A DNA stretch of 64,000 bases from positions 78,361,235 to 78,425,234 of the forward strand of contig OY829326.1 of NCBI GenBank assembly GCA_963691655.1. The letters run 5' to 3'. Both the position numbers and the translations under genes were made by a program. The stretch comes from Toxonevra muliebris. Its lineage: Eukaryota; Arthropoda; Insecta; Diptera; Pallopteridae. Shown piece after piece: positions 1 to 13,505 of this stretch; the first letter of the stretch is position 1, and each line of letters starts with the position of its first letter. The notes beneath the pieces are model-generated. The model was given only the letters and a program-made list of their open reading frames with translations. It searched no databases and had not been told where the DNA came from.

Positions 1-1318
1 GCATAATTCATATACGTGCTGTGCTTATACTCCTACAACAACAACAAACAAGTTCGCCCGAAAATATGAATTGCTTGCTACTGTTGTTGCTGCTATTTTT
101 TACCGCTTCACCAACGACAACAAAAAAAATAGCAACAGCAGCAGCAGCAAGGTTAAAAAATAAAAATTGCAAATATACAATTTGAAAAATAAAATAAATA
201 AATAAAATAACAGCAAAAAAACTCAAAATAAAATAAAAGAAAAATGTTAAAATATGAATTCTTAAGTTGTGACTTCATAGGTACGAATAGCATTTGCATA
301 TGTATGCAAGTGTGTGTGTGTGTGTGTGTGTTTTGCGCACGTTGGCAACATCGTTGAGTATGACGACGACGACGACAACAATGATGGTAAGGAACTTCCG
401 TTCCGTTCTTGTACATTTTTTTTGGCGCTATTATTATTTAATATAATTTATTGTGAATTTCATTAAAATGAGCGCGCAAAAAAGTATGCAATGCAAAACA
501 GTTGCTGCTGCTGCTGCTGTGTTGTCTATGGTGTGGATGCTACAAGAAAAAGTGTTGATATTGTTAGCTGAAATTTAGATAATGTAATACAGATAGAATA
601 TCAGGTAAAAGAAGAAGAACAGAAGAAATTATTGCGGGAAAAACAATTTTTCGGAATAAATTCTTTTTTACATTTGACGCATAATTAATTAAATTTGTAA
701 CTTTATATCTAATTTCCCCAGAAAGTATACTTTAGATTTGAAATGTTGCAAAACCACTAAATGGAACCCCTTTGCACTTTCAGGGTAGAATTTCTCAAAA
801 TCCTGACGTGACAGGAAAATAACTAAATTTTTTCTACATATGTTTTTCTTTTTTATCTAATGCGGATTTTTCTCTAGTCAACACTGTCTCACCTACAAGT
901 TTTGCTAATAATTCCTGTCCTTGTCTGTTAGACTGTTTTTGTGTACCTGATGCCTCCTCTATCTTGATGATGTTTGATTATGTCTGATGTTTGAACAATT
1001 ATCTTTTATTTCTGGCCATGATTTAATTTTTTGTACCATTAATATCATTCTCAGTCAATTTTCGTCCTCTAGTTCATATTCATATTTCGACTTTAAATCA
1101 ATTGACTATAATGTCTTAAGAGGTTATATCTGTGGTCAAAAGCAATAACAGCATAAGTGGACTTAAGACAGAATTGAGTTATAAATGCTATCATGTTCTA
1201 CTTATTCCAATGCGAATGCACGTGAAATCCCCGAAATTCTATCTATACATTTTTTAGTGTAACTACAATTTTATTTCAGAAGATCCAGAAGTGCTACAAT
1301 ATCATATTATATATCAAA
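1..1318. other. No gene seen: AT-rich, microsatellites
   Basis: Only simple repeats and short open frames in AT-rich DNA. Confidence 0.6.
310..331. repeat. (TG)n microsatellite
   Basis: Eleven TG units; nearby GACGAC (362-376) and GCTGCT (503-519) triplet runs. Confidence 0.9.
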
Positions 1319-1322
1319 TTAA

Positions 1323-2142
1323 CCCTTTCGTTGTTTTTGGCTAATATATTGTACAAAAAATGTACATATTTCACTACTTCTCATTTCAAACCAATCGGAA
1401 ATTTTAAAAATAAAAAATTATTTTTTAAAACAAGCATGTTTTTTCTCTTTATAATGTAAGTTTGAGCAAAAACGGGAGTACAGTTTTTTTTTTATTTGAT
1501 TTTGAAAAACAGTTCAAATTACATTTGTGTGAATTTACGAAGTTTTGAGCAAGTGTATAAACTTTTTTTTGATTGTAATAGTTTAAAACGAAAGTTAAAA
1601 CTCCATTTCATAATACAAAATTAATAACTTAGTAAAAAAGTTGTTAAAAAAATTGTTTACATGCTTAAAAAAAATTGTACATTATAGTGTACGAATTCAC
1701 GCAACTCCAATGTACAATATAATGTACAATAAATAATTTGGTTACTATTGTGTACAAAAGACATGAAAGGTTGATGATTTTTGAATTATTTTCTGCGGGT
1801 GTCGTTTTTTGTTCAACAAACGAAAAAATAACAAGGATCTGAAAGTTGATGCTGATAGAACACGAGATGCTGATAGAACTCGGCGTTTTAAAAGTATACG
1901 TCAAATTTTTTTTTACGTAGGCCCAAAGTTTGCCTATTTCTAACTGATTAAGTATAATAAACCATAAGATAACTTGTTAGTTTTGCATCAGAGCTTGTTT
2001 GTATGTTCAGCAATTTATAGTATAATTTTCCGTAGAATATTTTCTTCCTACATATTAACCCTTTGGCACCCACCATTATTGGTCTTTTTTGCCTTTTTCG
2101 AAAAAGTTTATTTTTTGACCCATTACGAGGGTTGATAGAGGG
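1323..2142. mobile_element. Possible piggyBac-like MITE(s)
   Basis: TTAACCCTTT occurs at 1319 and again near 2058 (TTAACCCTTTGGCACCC). TAGAGGGTTAA, the opposite orientation, ends at 2146. Either one element (1323-2142) or a very short one (2062-2142) is implied. An internal inverted pair, TTGTACATTATAGTGTAC and GTACAATATAATGTACAA (about 1675-1733), lies in the middle. Termini match poorly beyond CCCT. Confidence 0.35.
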
Positions 2143-2698
2143 TTAAAATGTTCAAGAAACATGTTGCCCATGAAATTTTTCTATAGATCACTGAACAACA
2201 AAATTCTGTATACTTGGCTTTAGTAAAAATAAACACAAATTCCAAAAATGTTTCAAATTTTCACCTTTTATACTTAGTGAACAAGTGTGTTTTTAAAAGT
2301 ATTTTCTAAACTAAAAGTTTTTTGTGCAAAAAAAAAATTAAAAAATTAAAATTTTTCTCTCGAATTTTTACTCCTTTCATGCATTTTGGTCATTATAATG
2401 TACAAAATTTCAAAAGCTCTACCGTCTTTCCCAAAAACTTCTTTCATATTTTTTTTTGGTTTTTATTCTTAAAAAACGAATATAAAACAACAACAAATTT
2501 TTTACCATCCAATAAAAAAGTTGAGAAGGAAGGGTGAAAGAGCTTGACGAGTAGGTTAGCCAAAAATTATCTGATTTAAGAACTGTTTAGCAGATTCCAA
2601 AATATTAGCGTCGGAAGTTCTTCAAAATTCACTCATTGAACAAAGCATTGCATTCATCGTTGTAATAATCATTGCTTAAGCGGGAGTAAATAACGAAT

Positions 2699-2713
2699 GA
2701 GAGAGAGAGAGAA
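2699..2713. repeat. (GA)n microsatellite
   Basis: Seven GA units in an AT-rich flank. Confidence 0.85.
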
Positions 2714-2929
2714 GACATGAGTAACGGCATTTCTCAGAATTATCTAAGGCTGTGGTTATACAGCGAGTATGCTCGGCGAACACCATGAAATTGTTATTGC
2801 ACCGAACACAACTCTCACACCGAAGTTATTTTACAAAACTGTATCATTACATTCAAAATAGTATTAAGCAAACGAGTATATTTTGACAAAAAACAACTCT
2901 GCAACGAGCTGAATGTAACCACCTTGACC

Positions 2930-3690
2930 GAGCACGGGAGAAAATGGTTGCATTCAGAAGACACACCGGAGGCTCAACATGTTGAGATTAAATTCGCTTC
3001 TGTTACATATATACATTTTGCGTCTTCTGAATGGCATGATGGATCAATTGCCATATTATTGAGAAACGGCTGTTTTATTTTTTGAGAAACAAAAAAGTGA
3101 AAAAATTTTAATTTTATCAAAGACAAAAATAATGAAAGATATCTATTATTAAATACTGTATCTTCGGCATACATCATGTATATTTTCTTTTATAAATTTT
3201 TTTAACTATAAGCCAGAAACCTGCGCCGTGCGGCTTACAGTTAACTTTGTGCCGCCGTTTTGTTTTTACTTGCTACCGGCCGTGATTTATCGGCTAAGCC
3301 GTACTCACAGTACAAATGAACGACATACTTCATAATATGAATTGAATAACATTAAACAGATAAATTTGCTTATAATAGGATTGTTTAAAATATTATATTC
3401 GAGTATTTTTATATCAGCCGCCGAAACAAAAGAAAATATCGGCTATCAGCTACCGTCTAAAAATCGCCAAGCCGCGCATAGGTCGGCGCAGGTCTTTTGA
3501 AACAACATGTTGGCCCGAAAGAGCAGAAATATAATATGATGGAAAAAATGGCGTCGAAATGCCAACAGCTCCACGGAGCAGAAATTCACAACAACCCGTT
3601 CAGAAGATACACACGCCACAGTTGCGCAACAGCTGTACCTTCTGAATGCACCCAATGTTTTGTGTTCGTCGAACACCGAGCACCAATATA
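2930..3690. repeat. Interrupted inverted-repeat region
   Basis: GAGCACGGGAGAAAATGGTT followed by GCATTCAGAAG (2931-2961) is partly mirrored by the complement of 3636-3688 (GGTGCTCGGTGTTCGACGAA and GGTGCATTCAGAAGG). Inside this, ACCTGCGCCG (3220) and its complement CGGCGCAGGT (3484-3493) bracket 270 bp rich in CGGC motifs. Probably one decayed MITE within another. Boundaries not resolved. Confidence 0.45.
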
Positions 3691-3699
3691 ATCAGGCGC

Positions 3700-5392
3700 T
3701 AACGAATTATCTGCATAAACAAATAACAAAACTAAAACACCAACGAGTAGTTTAGTTCTCTTTCGATATTTGTTTTTTCATAAAGAGATTTCTTGAGCAA
3801 AAAAATAGCCCCAGTTACTGGGGCCTTACCGACTAGTGTTTTTTAAAACAAAAGTTATAAAAAAAGAAACGAATTCGTTTACATACAGTGGCAATGAATT
3901 ACATTAACTTCAAACCGTGTTTACTCGAAATGAAATTTTCAGACTTAATTTTTGTTGGCCGAAAAAATCGAAAATTTTTTTCTTGCAATTTCTCAAAGTA
4001 CATCCTCTTGAGAAAATATTTTCCATATTTATTTATTTCATAGAGATCTGAGCAATAGAGCCAAAGTTATAACTGTCAACAGCGCGCTACCTTCGACTAA
4101 CTGAACATGGTGCCGAAAGTTTAAACGCGATTATTTCGAAATTTTTTTTTCAAAAAGTTCCGTTGCGGTGAGAAAGGTTTCTTAAGAACCATTTCACCTA
4201 TCGATCTGAATTTTTACTGGCTACTTTATAACTGTAATAGCCTCTTAATGTACGTTGGAATTTTTATTTGGAGCAAAACTTGTTTTTTCTGACTACCAAA
4301 ATCAAATTTTCAGACCCTCGAAAATCAAGAATTTAAAAAAAATCATCAGCATTTTTGTAAAAATGTAAAACTCAGAAATTCTTCATTCACTTATAGCGTG
4401 ACGATGAAAACTTAAACATGTTCTAGCTTTTTTTTCATTTAAGTATACCGTTCGCTATTTATCGTTCTCACCGCTAGGGTTGAGGAAAAAAAGGTGTTTT
4501 GGCAGAATGACCGTATCGTCCTCAGGTGTCAACATTTTTGTTGAAAAAGTTAATCAATACCTTGCAATATCAACAAATAGATATACGGCCATATTGGCAA
4601 ACAAAAATAATGAAAATCCCTTTTTTCCCGCAACAAATATATATAACCCCTTAAACAGATTCAACTTTGATAATATGTCAGTGATACCCAGAACTATATA
4701 CCTTGAGCAGCCCGATTTCAAGTTATATCTATAAAGCAATGAGCAGGAATTTTCGTGTTTTCGGGACTATTTCCTGCTCAATGCCTCAAATTCTTGCTTT
4801 TCAAATCAAAATTTAAATGTGTATGTTTTAAGAACTCGTGAGTTGTTGCTACATATATTTTTGCTGCGTTTTATTCGCCACTCGCGTCTTGTTATGTATA
4901 ACTAGCAGCGATAATTGTATGAAAAGCAATAATAGCTTATCGACAATTTTTTATAAAGAATAAAAACAACTCATTTAGCTTTTAACTCCTGCTCCCCAAC
5001 TGGGATTTTCCTACTTTGAATACATTTTCTGATGGCCAGCTTACCTATAATTTTACAAATGTTTTTAATGTAGGAATTAATCATAAAGTAGAGCTTCTGA
5101 AATTTATTTACATGGCTTATTTGACTTGGGTTAAAAAATAAAAAAAATACATATATTTTTCATATTTTCTCTTCACATTAATATAGAAGCTATTGTAAAA
5201 AGAATACGATTCGATTTTAAACTTTTAGACACCCTAGTCAAAATTTCGTAAAACAGAAAAAATAATTTATCTTGTATCTTATCAATAATTTTTCTTATTT
5301 TATTTTATATTTGTTAAAACTATTTTGAATCTGGTATTGGAATTTGAATCTCGAATCTCAAAAAGTGTTTCAAGGTCGTCATTCCATTTAGC
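3700..5392. other. No gene seen; one hairpin
   Basis: AT-rich. GAGCAGGAA at 4741-4749 and TTCCTGCTC at 4771-4779 form a 9-bp stem. Nothing else supported. Confidence 0.55.
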
Positions 5393-5396
5393 TTAA

Positions 5397-5743
5397 CCCT
5401 TTTACGCCCGATATTGCCTATAAGCAACATTCACTTTAAGCTGACATAAAATAGGTGTTAGACAAATTTTACTAGTAACAATGTTTATATGCATTCAGTT
5501 GTGTTAGGCATTCTTCATGTTTTCTGCTTGACGAACATTTGAAATTTCGTGTTTATGTCATTTTTTATTAATTTTTTGTCTTTGAAGTCAAGTCATAAAC
5601 CTAAGTGAAAAAATTGTTCGTAAATTCTTTTCCATTAATTTTTAAAAAAATGCTTTAAAGTATTAGTAAGCAGAAATTTTTTTTATAAAATATGTTTGTA
5701 AAAGACAAGAGAATATGAAAATAGAAAAACTGGAGAAAAAGGG
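5397..5743. mobile_element. piggyBac-like MITE (347 bp)
   Basis: TTAA at 5393-5396 followed by CCCTTTTACGCCC. The right end GAGAAAAAGGG (to 5743) is followed by TTAT, a one-base change from TTAA. The inverted match covers only CCCTTTT plus scattered bases. AT-rich, non-coding interior. Confidence 0.5.
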
Positions 5744-5819
5744 TTATCCTGCTTCATAGCCACATTTTCTTAACCATTAATAAAGGACAAACAAATCTAT
5801 ATTGAAAACATCGAAGCTA

Positions 5820-7059
5820 TTGGAAGTATGAATGTGTAAACTCGTATTTTTTTCGTAATTTGGACATTTATTGTGAAAAAGTGATTATAAATTTATTCTT
5901 TAAAGTATTGTCCATCGTTAGCCACAACCTTTTCCCATCTTTCTGGTAGCATACAGATTCCGCGTCGAAAGAACTCGTCAACTTTTGAGGCTATCCACGA
6001 ATCGACCCATTTTTTGAGTTCTTCGAAAGAACGGAAGTGCTGTTCAGCCAGGCCATGTGTCATCGATCGGAACAAGTGGTAATAAGAAGGAGCAATGTCT
6101 GGAGAATACGGCGGGTGCGGTAGCACATCCCATTTCAGCGTTTCCAAGTATGTTTTTACTTGCCTTGCAACATGCGGCCGAGCATTGTTGTGCTGAAGAA
6201 TAACTTCGTCGTGTCTATTCTTATATTCTGGCCTCTTATCCTTTAATGCTCGGCTCAAACGCATCACTTGTAGTCGGTAGCGGTCGCCAGTGATCGTTTC
6301 ATTCGGTTTCAACAGCTCATAATACACGACACCTTTCATATCCCACCAAATACACAGCATGAGCTTGGATCCATGGATGTTTGGCTTTGCCGTTGATGTT
6401 GATGCATGTCCGGGCGGTTCCCATGATTTTTTACGCTTTGGGTTATCGTAACGTATCCACTTTTCATCGCTAGTCACGATACGATGCAGAAACCCCTGTC
6501 TTTTTTGTCGTTCAATCAGCAGTTTACATGAGAAAAATCGTCGTTCGACGTCTCTCGGCTTCAATTCGTACGGCACCCAATTTCCTTGCTTTTGAATCAT
6601 TCCCAATGCTTTTAATCATTTAGAAATGGTTCTTGTTGCGTTTGAAATGAATCTTCTTCGAGTAATGCCTTCAATTCTTCATCTTCGAACTTTTTCGGGC
6701 CACCTGAACATTCCCTGTCTTCAACATCAAAATCAACATTTTTGAAACGGGCATACCACACCCGACACATTCTAACGTCTATAGCACAGTCAGGATAAGC
6801 TTCAGTGAGTAAACGATGTGCTTCAGTTGCGTTTTTCTTTAAGTGGAAGAAGCAAATGAAAACTTCCCGCAAATGTTGTTTTGTTGGCACGAAATTCGAC
6901 ATTTTCAGCTATAGTAAAACACTTTTGTAAAATTATGAAAATTTTTTGACAGATCAATTCTTATAGTATTTTTGGCGTTATTCGAGATAGACTAGCTGTC
7001 AATGGCAAAAAAGATATGAAGTTAGTCACAATTACGAGTTTATACATTCATACTCCCAA
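5820..7059 (-). mobile_element. Complete mariner element, decayed (1240 bp)
   Basis: 27-bp terminal inverted repeats lie at 5820-5846 (TTGGAAGTATGAATGTGTAA...) and 7033-7059, with 2 mismatches. TA dinucleotides flank both ends (5818-5819 and 7060-7061), the hallmark of Tc1/mariner insertion. The transposase is on the minus strand (5893-6902). The element sits between two imperfect copies of a host segment of about 35 bp (5771-5805 and 7070-7104). Confidence 0.95.
5893..6902 (-). pseudogene. mariner transposase, broken and catalytically dead
   Basis: Cut-and-paste DDD transposase of the mariner family, related to the Mos1-type group. The N-terminal 96 codons (6612-6902, starting MSNFVPTKQHLREVF) carry the first helix-turn-helix. 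They run into a stop after a deletion of roughly 15 codons that removed the second helix-turn-helix (expected after EEDSFQTQQE), and the frame shifts. The 237-codon remainder (5893-6606) resumes at MGMIQKQGNWVPYELKPRDVE, the standard linker. In this fragment the first catalytic Asp is kept (D47 in TSDEKW). The second is Asn (N140 in QHNNARPH) and the third is Tyr (Y175 in APSYYH). Their 34-residue spacing confirms DD34D architecture. The C-terminus (LPERWEKVVANDGQYF) is intact. It cannot transpose itself. Confidence 0.93.
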
Positions 7060-8083
7060 TATATTTTTTTAACTTTTAATAAACGTCAAACAAATCTACA
7101 TTGATTCGTTTGAGGGATGAAATTTTGTGCCATGATTGTGAAAGTCCAAAGTAACCATAATTTTAGTACAAAAGTTTTCGATCAATATTTCGCATATCCT
7201 CACAAAAAAAAAGAAGCATTTGCAGAAATTTTAATTTATTTCCACTTTAGTATTTCTCCCACCTTTTTAGAAGGTAACTAGAGACATCGACACAAGTTAA
7301 ATTTGAACTTTATTCTAAATTTAGCTTTGTATTTCTATTGCTGCTTTTATATTAGAAAAGGCTCAACCACATTAACCACAGTAGATGTTATAAATTACTA
7401 AAAATCATTTTAGGTTTTTCGACTTTTGGTCAGATTTTTTTGGATTTCACCCCACCAGTACTATCATCCAACTTTATCTTTTTACCTTATGCATTATATT
7501 TGCTATGATACAATGGCAATGAATTAAGTTTACGTCGTGCTTTTTAAAGCTCAGCAATATCAGAAATTTACTAAATATTTTTATATTACATTAACCTTTT
7601 TCCTTCATGGTTAAATGATTATTATTATCTTCGAAGTACGAATACTTAAACAAAAACAATGTATATATGTATATACTTAGTCAGAAAAAAATTTCCTAAA
7701 CTTTATCCATAAATCTTTTCATTTACGTCAACGCTGCTACCCTAATGCACCAAGTTGCTAGGCCATGAAGAAGAGGAAAAGTCAACTACTTACTATTGCT
7801 ACCTTCTTTAATTTCGACTACGTTTATTTACTATTCAATTTCCTGGAGAAAAAAAGTAAGAAAGTAACACATATATTAGCTAGGTGATTCCTTTGCAACA
7901 CCCATTTTCCTTTTCCCTCTTCTCCCCACCCTATTCAGAATAAAAGACAAAGAAAAAAAAAAAATAACGAGAAAAAAGGAAAATTTACGCGCCGATTTCC
8001 TTTGCTCGTAATAAATTTCCACTTAACTCACAATCAACTCAACTGGTGGAAATCAATAAATTTTCTCTAATGACGTTAAAATA

Positions 8084-8146
8084 CAAATATATATATACAC
8101 ACATACACACATATATAAATATATATATGTATGTACATATATGCAT
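8084..8146. repeat. (TA)n/(CA)n compound microsatellite
   Basis: Alternating ATATAT, ACACAC and ATGTATGTAC tracts; related CATA/TGTA tracts recur at 8340-8400 and 8505-8635. Confidence 0.85.
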
Positions 8147-10410
8147 AGGACTAAACACTAAACAAACTATTTGCTGTTTTTGTGTTTGTTGTTTTTGTTC
8201 AAAATTTATGCGGGCAACTTCAGTGTTGATAACTTTGATTTTATTTTTATTTCCAACTCTCTAATAATGTTCCAAAGTTATTGTTTGTGGAGGTGTGAGG
8301 TGTAGGGTAAAAGTAGGTGGGGGAAGAGGTATTGAAGTGAAAAAATACATATTCTCATATGTATATACATATATATATATATCTGCGTGTATAAGTGTTT
8401 GTGCATTTAGAATAGAGGAAATGAACAAGGGAAAGCGAAGTAAAAGTATGTTGATATTTTGAGAGCAAACAAATTATTCATCGTTGATTAATTATGGAAA
8501 TATATTGTTATATATACATACATACATACAAACATAGATTTGGATCTGAGTATGTGTGTGTATGTTTTTTTAACTTCTTGTATGCAAACATACAATTGTG
8601 CCTGTGTATGTATGTGTACGTGAGTGTGTAAAATTATGCGTTGTATTTAAATTGTCGTTTAGCGCCTATAGTTATGCAATAATTAGGCATTTTGTGTTGT
8701 GGTAAAATATCAACGCCTTTTTAGAAAATGTTCAAAGAATGTGTTGCTGTTGTTGCTTTTGTTGTAACACATACATAGAAAGTGAGAAAGTGTGAAAGTT
8801 GTTATCACGGGTAGAAGGGGAAATAATAAAAATGGGAGTGGTAGAGTGAAAGTTTCTTTATGAAGTGGCAACTTAATTATGCTGTGCTTTGCCAAGAAAT
8901 GTGGTAAATTTTTTTTCTAACGTCTTTTGTTTTGTTTATCATTAAATTTACATGAGTTTTGTTATTATTATTATCGATCATTTAAATTGATGTTTTGATT
9001 CCGTATTTAAATTAAGTAAATAAAATTGATTTATTTGCTCTTTTGTGGTATTATGTTGTTCTTTTTGTGAGGTAAAAATATTTGCATTTTAATTATGATT
9101 GGAATTTTAGTTTTCTTTGTCAGCCTTATAAAAAATATATCATTCCTCTTATGAATACTGGCTGTTGAACTAAATGTGGGGAGAGAAACAGCTTGTCGTC
9201 AGCAGATTGATTGTTCGACTGCAGATTAAACTTGATGTACAACTTACTTCTCCTGCATTCGCCTCTGATAGGAACCGGTAACTCATGACTGTGCAATTCA
9301 TTAATCCTAATTGAAAATAAATAACAGAAGTTTTTCTTTTCTACTTTAGAAGGGGCTCTTTTTAGGTTGAGGGGTCTCAGGGTTATTTTGAATATGAATA
9401 TTTTCAGGGAAAGTTGTACCAAAACCGTCCGAAAAGTGGGTTGCATAGTGAAGATGGTAGGCTTGTGTTAAAACTAAAAGTATTAAGCTTCAAATAAAAA
9501 AATTACTCACCGATTAACATCAGACACTGAGGTTTAACAATCAATAAAAGTTTTTCCAAATACTTTTGCTCTATTCAGTTTTTAAAATAAATAAAAGTCA
9601 CTGAACAATTTTTCGAAAAGTAATTAGGAAAAAATACGAGCAAAGACACTCGAGGAGTCAAAATAACTCCATTGGGTATCCTGGTGTTAAAAATATGAGT
9701 GTTCTATGAATTCATGATGGAAAAGTTTTAATAAAATCTGAGTGTCATCTATGCTAATAATTCGACATGGAGAGCAAAAATAATACTTGATTTTTGTAGT
9801 ATACTTTTAGGCATTTATGGTCATTAGTAAAATTTAAAAAAAAATAAAAAAAACTTCGGGGCAGTGAAGATTTTTGGTATTGTTAGAAAGTCCAGCAAAA
9901 ATGCAACAACTTTTGTGCTTGTAAAGCTGTTATTATCGCCGAATTATAGACTGTTTTGTTTTAAATCGACCCATACTAATTCGTGCAGGTATTTTGCTTT
10001 GATATAACAACGTACGAATATGTTAATCCACCACCATCTACAGTTTTTTATTTCCAGCATACAATCCCAGAATTATTATCAAATTTGCCAGCCACATTTG
10101 ATAGATTTTTATTATTCAAATTTTTGTTGCATATTGCAATAACACTGTGAGACAAAAATCAACTTATGGTTGCACGCTTGAAGTAGACCATGCATACGTG
10201 AAAGTAGAGGCCGAATATAGCATATGTGTGTAGTCAGTTTATTCGCGGCTGGATTTGGACTCATTTTTATAAAAAACTAAAATAAGTGAATTCTGTTTTC
10301 ATCGCATGATGTTATCAAGCATTTGCTTCAATCAACGTAAATAAATTAATCTTTGCACGACAAGAGGTTACGTACATCGGTTATATAGTTAACAGTAATA
10401 GGATTAAGTA

Positions 10411-10472
10411 GAGATGGAAAACTGTCGATGAGTACATCGATAGTCGATGACTATCGTGGGCCATCTAGAGTT
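10411..10472. repeat. Short inverted repeat with CGATAGTCGATGACTATCG core
   Basis: TAGAGATGG at 10411 is matched by CCATCTAGA near 10462-10471, and CGATAGTCGATGACTATCG (about 10437-10455) is nearly self-complementary. May be the terminal part of a hAT-like MITE with ATCGATAG subterminal repeats. No partner end was found. Confidence 0.35.
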
Positions 10473-13400
10473 TTCGAAACTATCGGATACTATTGAGGTA
10501 TTTAATTTCTTGCCAAGAATCTAAAAAAGAAATGTAAAGTAGATATTGTGCTATTAGCAATACTTTCTGTAAAGTGGAAAAGTGACGTTTGTTTTCTTAA
10601 CACCAACTGACGATACGGATTTTCTTTTTTTTAAATTTAGCTTATTTAAGCTAATTAATTTTTATTAGTCGAGTTTTGCAGTTAAAGAATAGAATAGAAT
10701 CTGCACACTTTCAATTCAATATTTCTCACAGTGTATATGTTTGATCAAAATGCGGTAAGCACATTGCCGATGCTTCGAATTGAAGATCACGGCCAAAGCT
10801 AATTTTGCACAATTACTGTATTGAAAAATTAAACAAATTTTTTACAGACAGCTGGCTAAACTATACAAATTTAGTGCAAATTGTGGCAAAATATTATAAT
10901 CAAGTTTGGTGATACCTGTTCTCTCAAAGATTGACCGAAAAGTGGAAGAAAAAATGTCCAAAACATCGGAAATTTGAAGCAAAGGTAATAAACAAAACCA
11001 AATCAATGGCAGTGCGAGACTTGGAAAAAAAGCTATAGCCAGTTCCTCTTTGATTGCCAGAGGAAGGCAGACATAATTTAGAAACTTACAAGGCAAACAA
11101 GTACGAAATGCTCACAGGCTTTACGCTTTGTTGTTTACTTCGTTATAATAGTTTTCGTGTTTATGTTCTAAACTGTGCAGCCAAGTGTTTGTTTAATTTC
11201 TAATTTTTTCTTTTCAATACACTTTCTTTGCTTTTTACATGTCTACATCGCCTAATGTTGAAATTATTTTACAATTCCAATTAGGAAGGAATAAATTATG
11301 TGTTGCATACTTTTGGGCTTAAAGTCAAATATAAAATGAAATTATGTTGGAAAATAAAATTGTTTGCATAGAAGAAAGCGAAAAGTGTGAGATGGAAAGC
11401 TTTACATTGAAAATATGACCTGGAAATATGCGAAATATCCCCCCAGTAAATATGTAGTAACATCAAAAATTTATTTCATATAGTCCACATCAAATTAAGT
11501 AACGAAGCGAATATACAACATTAACTCAAATACTTGATAGAGGTGTTCACGATAAGCGTCAGGTTATTTAATATAGCCCAAACCGAATTAGTCACGAAGC
11601 TACATAACGCGACGAAACTATTATGTATCCATAATTGGGTTATAGAATTATCGCACAAAATGGGAGCTTACGCCGTTATCTATGTAATATTCTCACTATC
11701 CCAGATATGTAAATCTATGATTATTACAATAATATTAGGAAAAATAACAAAGTAAAATTAATACTTTGTACTATTCGTGTAATTTATAGGCAACAGCGTG
11801 CAGAGTTTTTTTAACACTACAAAAAAAAATATATATTTTTCGTGGCATATTTTTAGGCTTAGGTATTTATTTTAATTATTTAGCGTTTGCGGAAGACACT
11901 TCATGTCACACAGCGCGATGGTGGATCTTATAGAATTCATAAAAAAAAAGTTCGATGAATTTCACTTCACGTTTCCTTGGCGAAGAAATTCATGATTCAG
12001 AAAGCACATTCCATATTTTTTCTGCCATACTCTGGAAAATTGTATGCATTTCATAAAAATTCGCAACAAATACAAAGTTGTAATGTGAAGTAACGATTAA
12101 AGTAAAAAAATTTTCTATTTTATGTTTTGCATATATTTGCATGTATATTATTAAAAAATTATTATTAAAATTATTAATAAAATTATTAAAAAATTATAAA
12201 ATTGCTGGGGATCCAAAAACAAATATTGATTTTACAAATACTGGCAGGCAAATTTGCAAAATTTAGAAATATCCAGGTAACACTTTCTATGTAATACGTT
12301 CCAGGTTACACTTTTCGTTTTCTAGTATGCAACGAATAATTTATACATCAAAAATGGTTGTGGAATATTTTTGTAGGATTGAAAAAACTGTGCACACTGT
12401 TGCATTTGTCAGCATTTGTGCCCATAAATTACACAAATAAATTATGTTATCACATCATGTGCTGAGTGCCGAAATGATTCATTTTAGTTTTATTGAACAT
12501 ATTAGTTTTTTAACTTATTTGATTTTGATTTCTGCTTGTTGTAACAAAAATTTGTTTTCAGTTAACAACCAGCATAAGTAAACCACAATCATATGATATA
12601 TTATAGTTCTTCTTCTTAGATGTATCTGGTGAAAATGTTTTTCGGATTCCATTCCTAGGTGCTTTTAAAAAAAATTTATGTGAAAGTGGAAAAAATTGAT
12701 TATTTTCAGCACATTCTTTCAAACGCATCTAACATTCCATCAACAAAGGTATTGTAGTATGCCAAACGAATTGAAGTTTTCAGCGACTGCTTTACACTAT
12801 CTCACGCCATTAATTCATTATTAAAAAGCGATCTATCGAAAACTGTTTTCCCTTTAAAACACTTAACGCGAGTTATGTTTAATTGTAACTTAAGTCACTA
12901 TCGATCAATAAAACAAAATTGAATTGAATCTTAAAATTAAAAAATTGTTTCTTATTACTACTTACTTATATACTAATCATAGATCAGTTTTCGTAATTTT
13001 AGTTCGGTTTGTTTGGCAAACAAACAGAACATTATTATAAAAAATAAGGAAACTCCAAGAGATTTTCACAACACGTGGTTGTTACTCATTTACTTGTGTT
13101 TGGTTCCTTAAGAACCAATACTTTCCTATATTTGGGAAAAACCAACTTTAGGATGACTACATCCTGTTTTTAGTATCTATCTTTTTCTTATGTTCTTTTG
13201 TTGGGTTTTGTGTACGGCAGAAGCAGTAAAAGACTACAGATTATTTACAATTCGCTTTAGTGATTGGAAATATTATGCATTTTATCATTATTTCATATTT
13301 TCAAATATATTTTTTATCCAATTGGATTTGGGTTACTGCTCCTGACTTAACTCGCGTCTGCAAATCAAAGTATTTATAATCCAAAGAATGTCAGACGAAA

Positions 13401-13505
13401 TTACCTAAGGTTAGGACATTTTTATATATATTTTATAGTAATAAAAATTACTTGTTCAATGCATTTGTTATGAAGCCTGAAATGCACGCCAACATACCTA
13501 AAGAG

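Larger units (their letters stand above)
7062..13505. other. No gene seen: AT-rich intergenic or intron
   Basis: Microsatellites at 8.0-8.7 kb and an inverted repeat at 10.4 kb are the only structures. A 106-codon minus frame at 9126-9446 is less AT-rich (...NELHSHELPVPIRGECRRSK...) but unrecognised; possibly a retroelement scrap. Confidence 0.55.
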
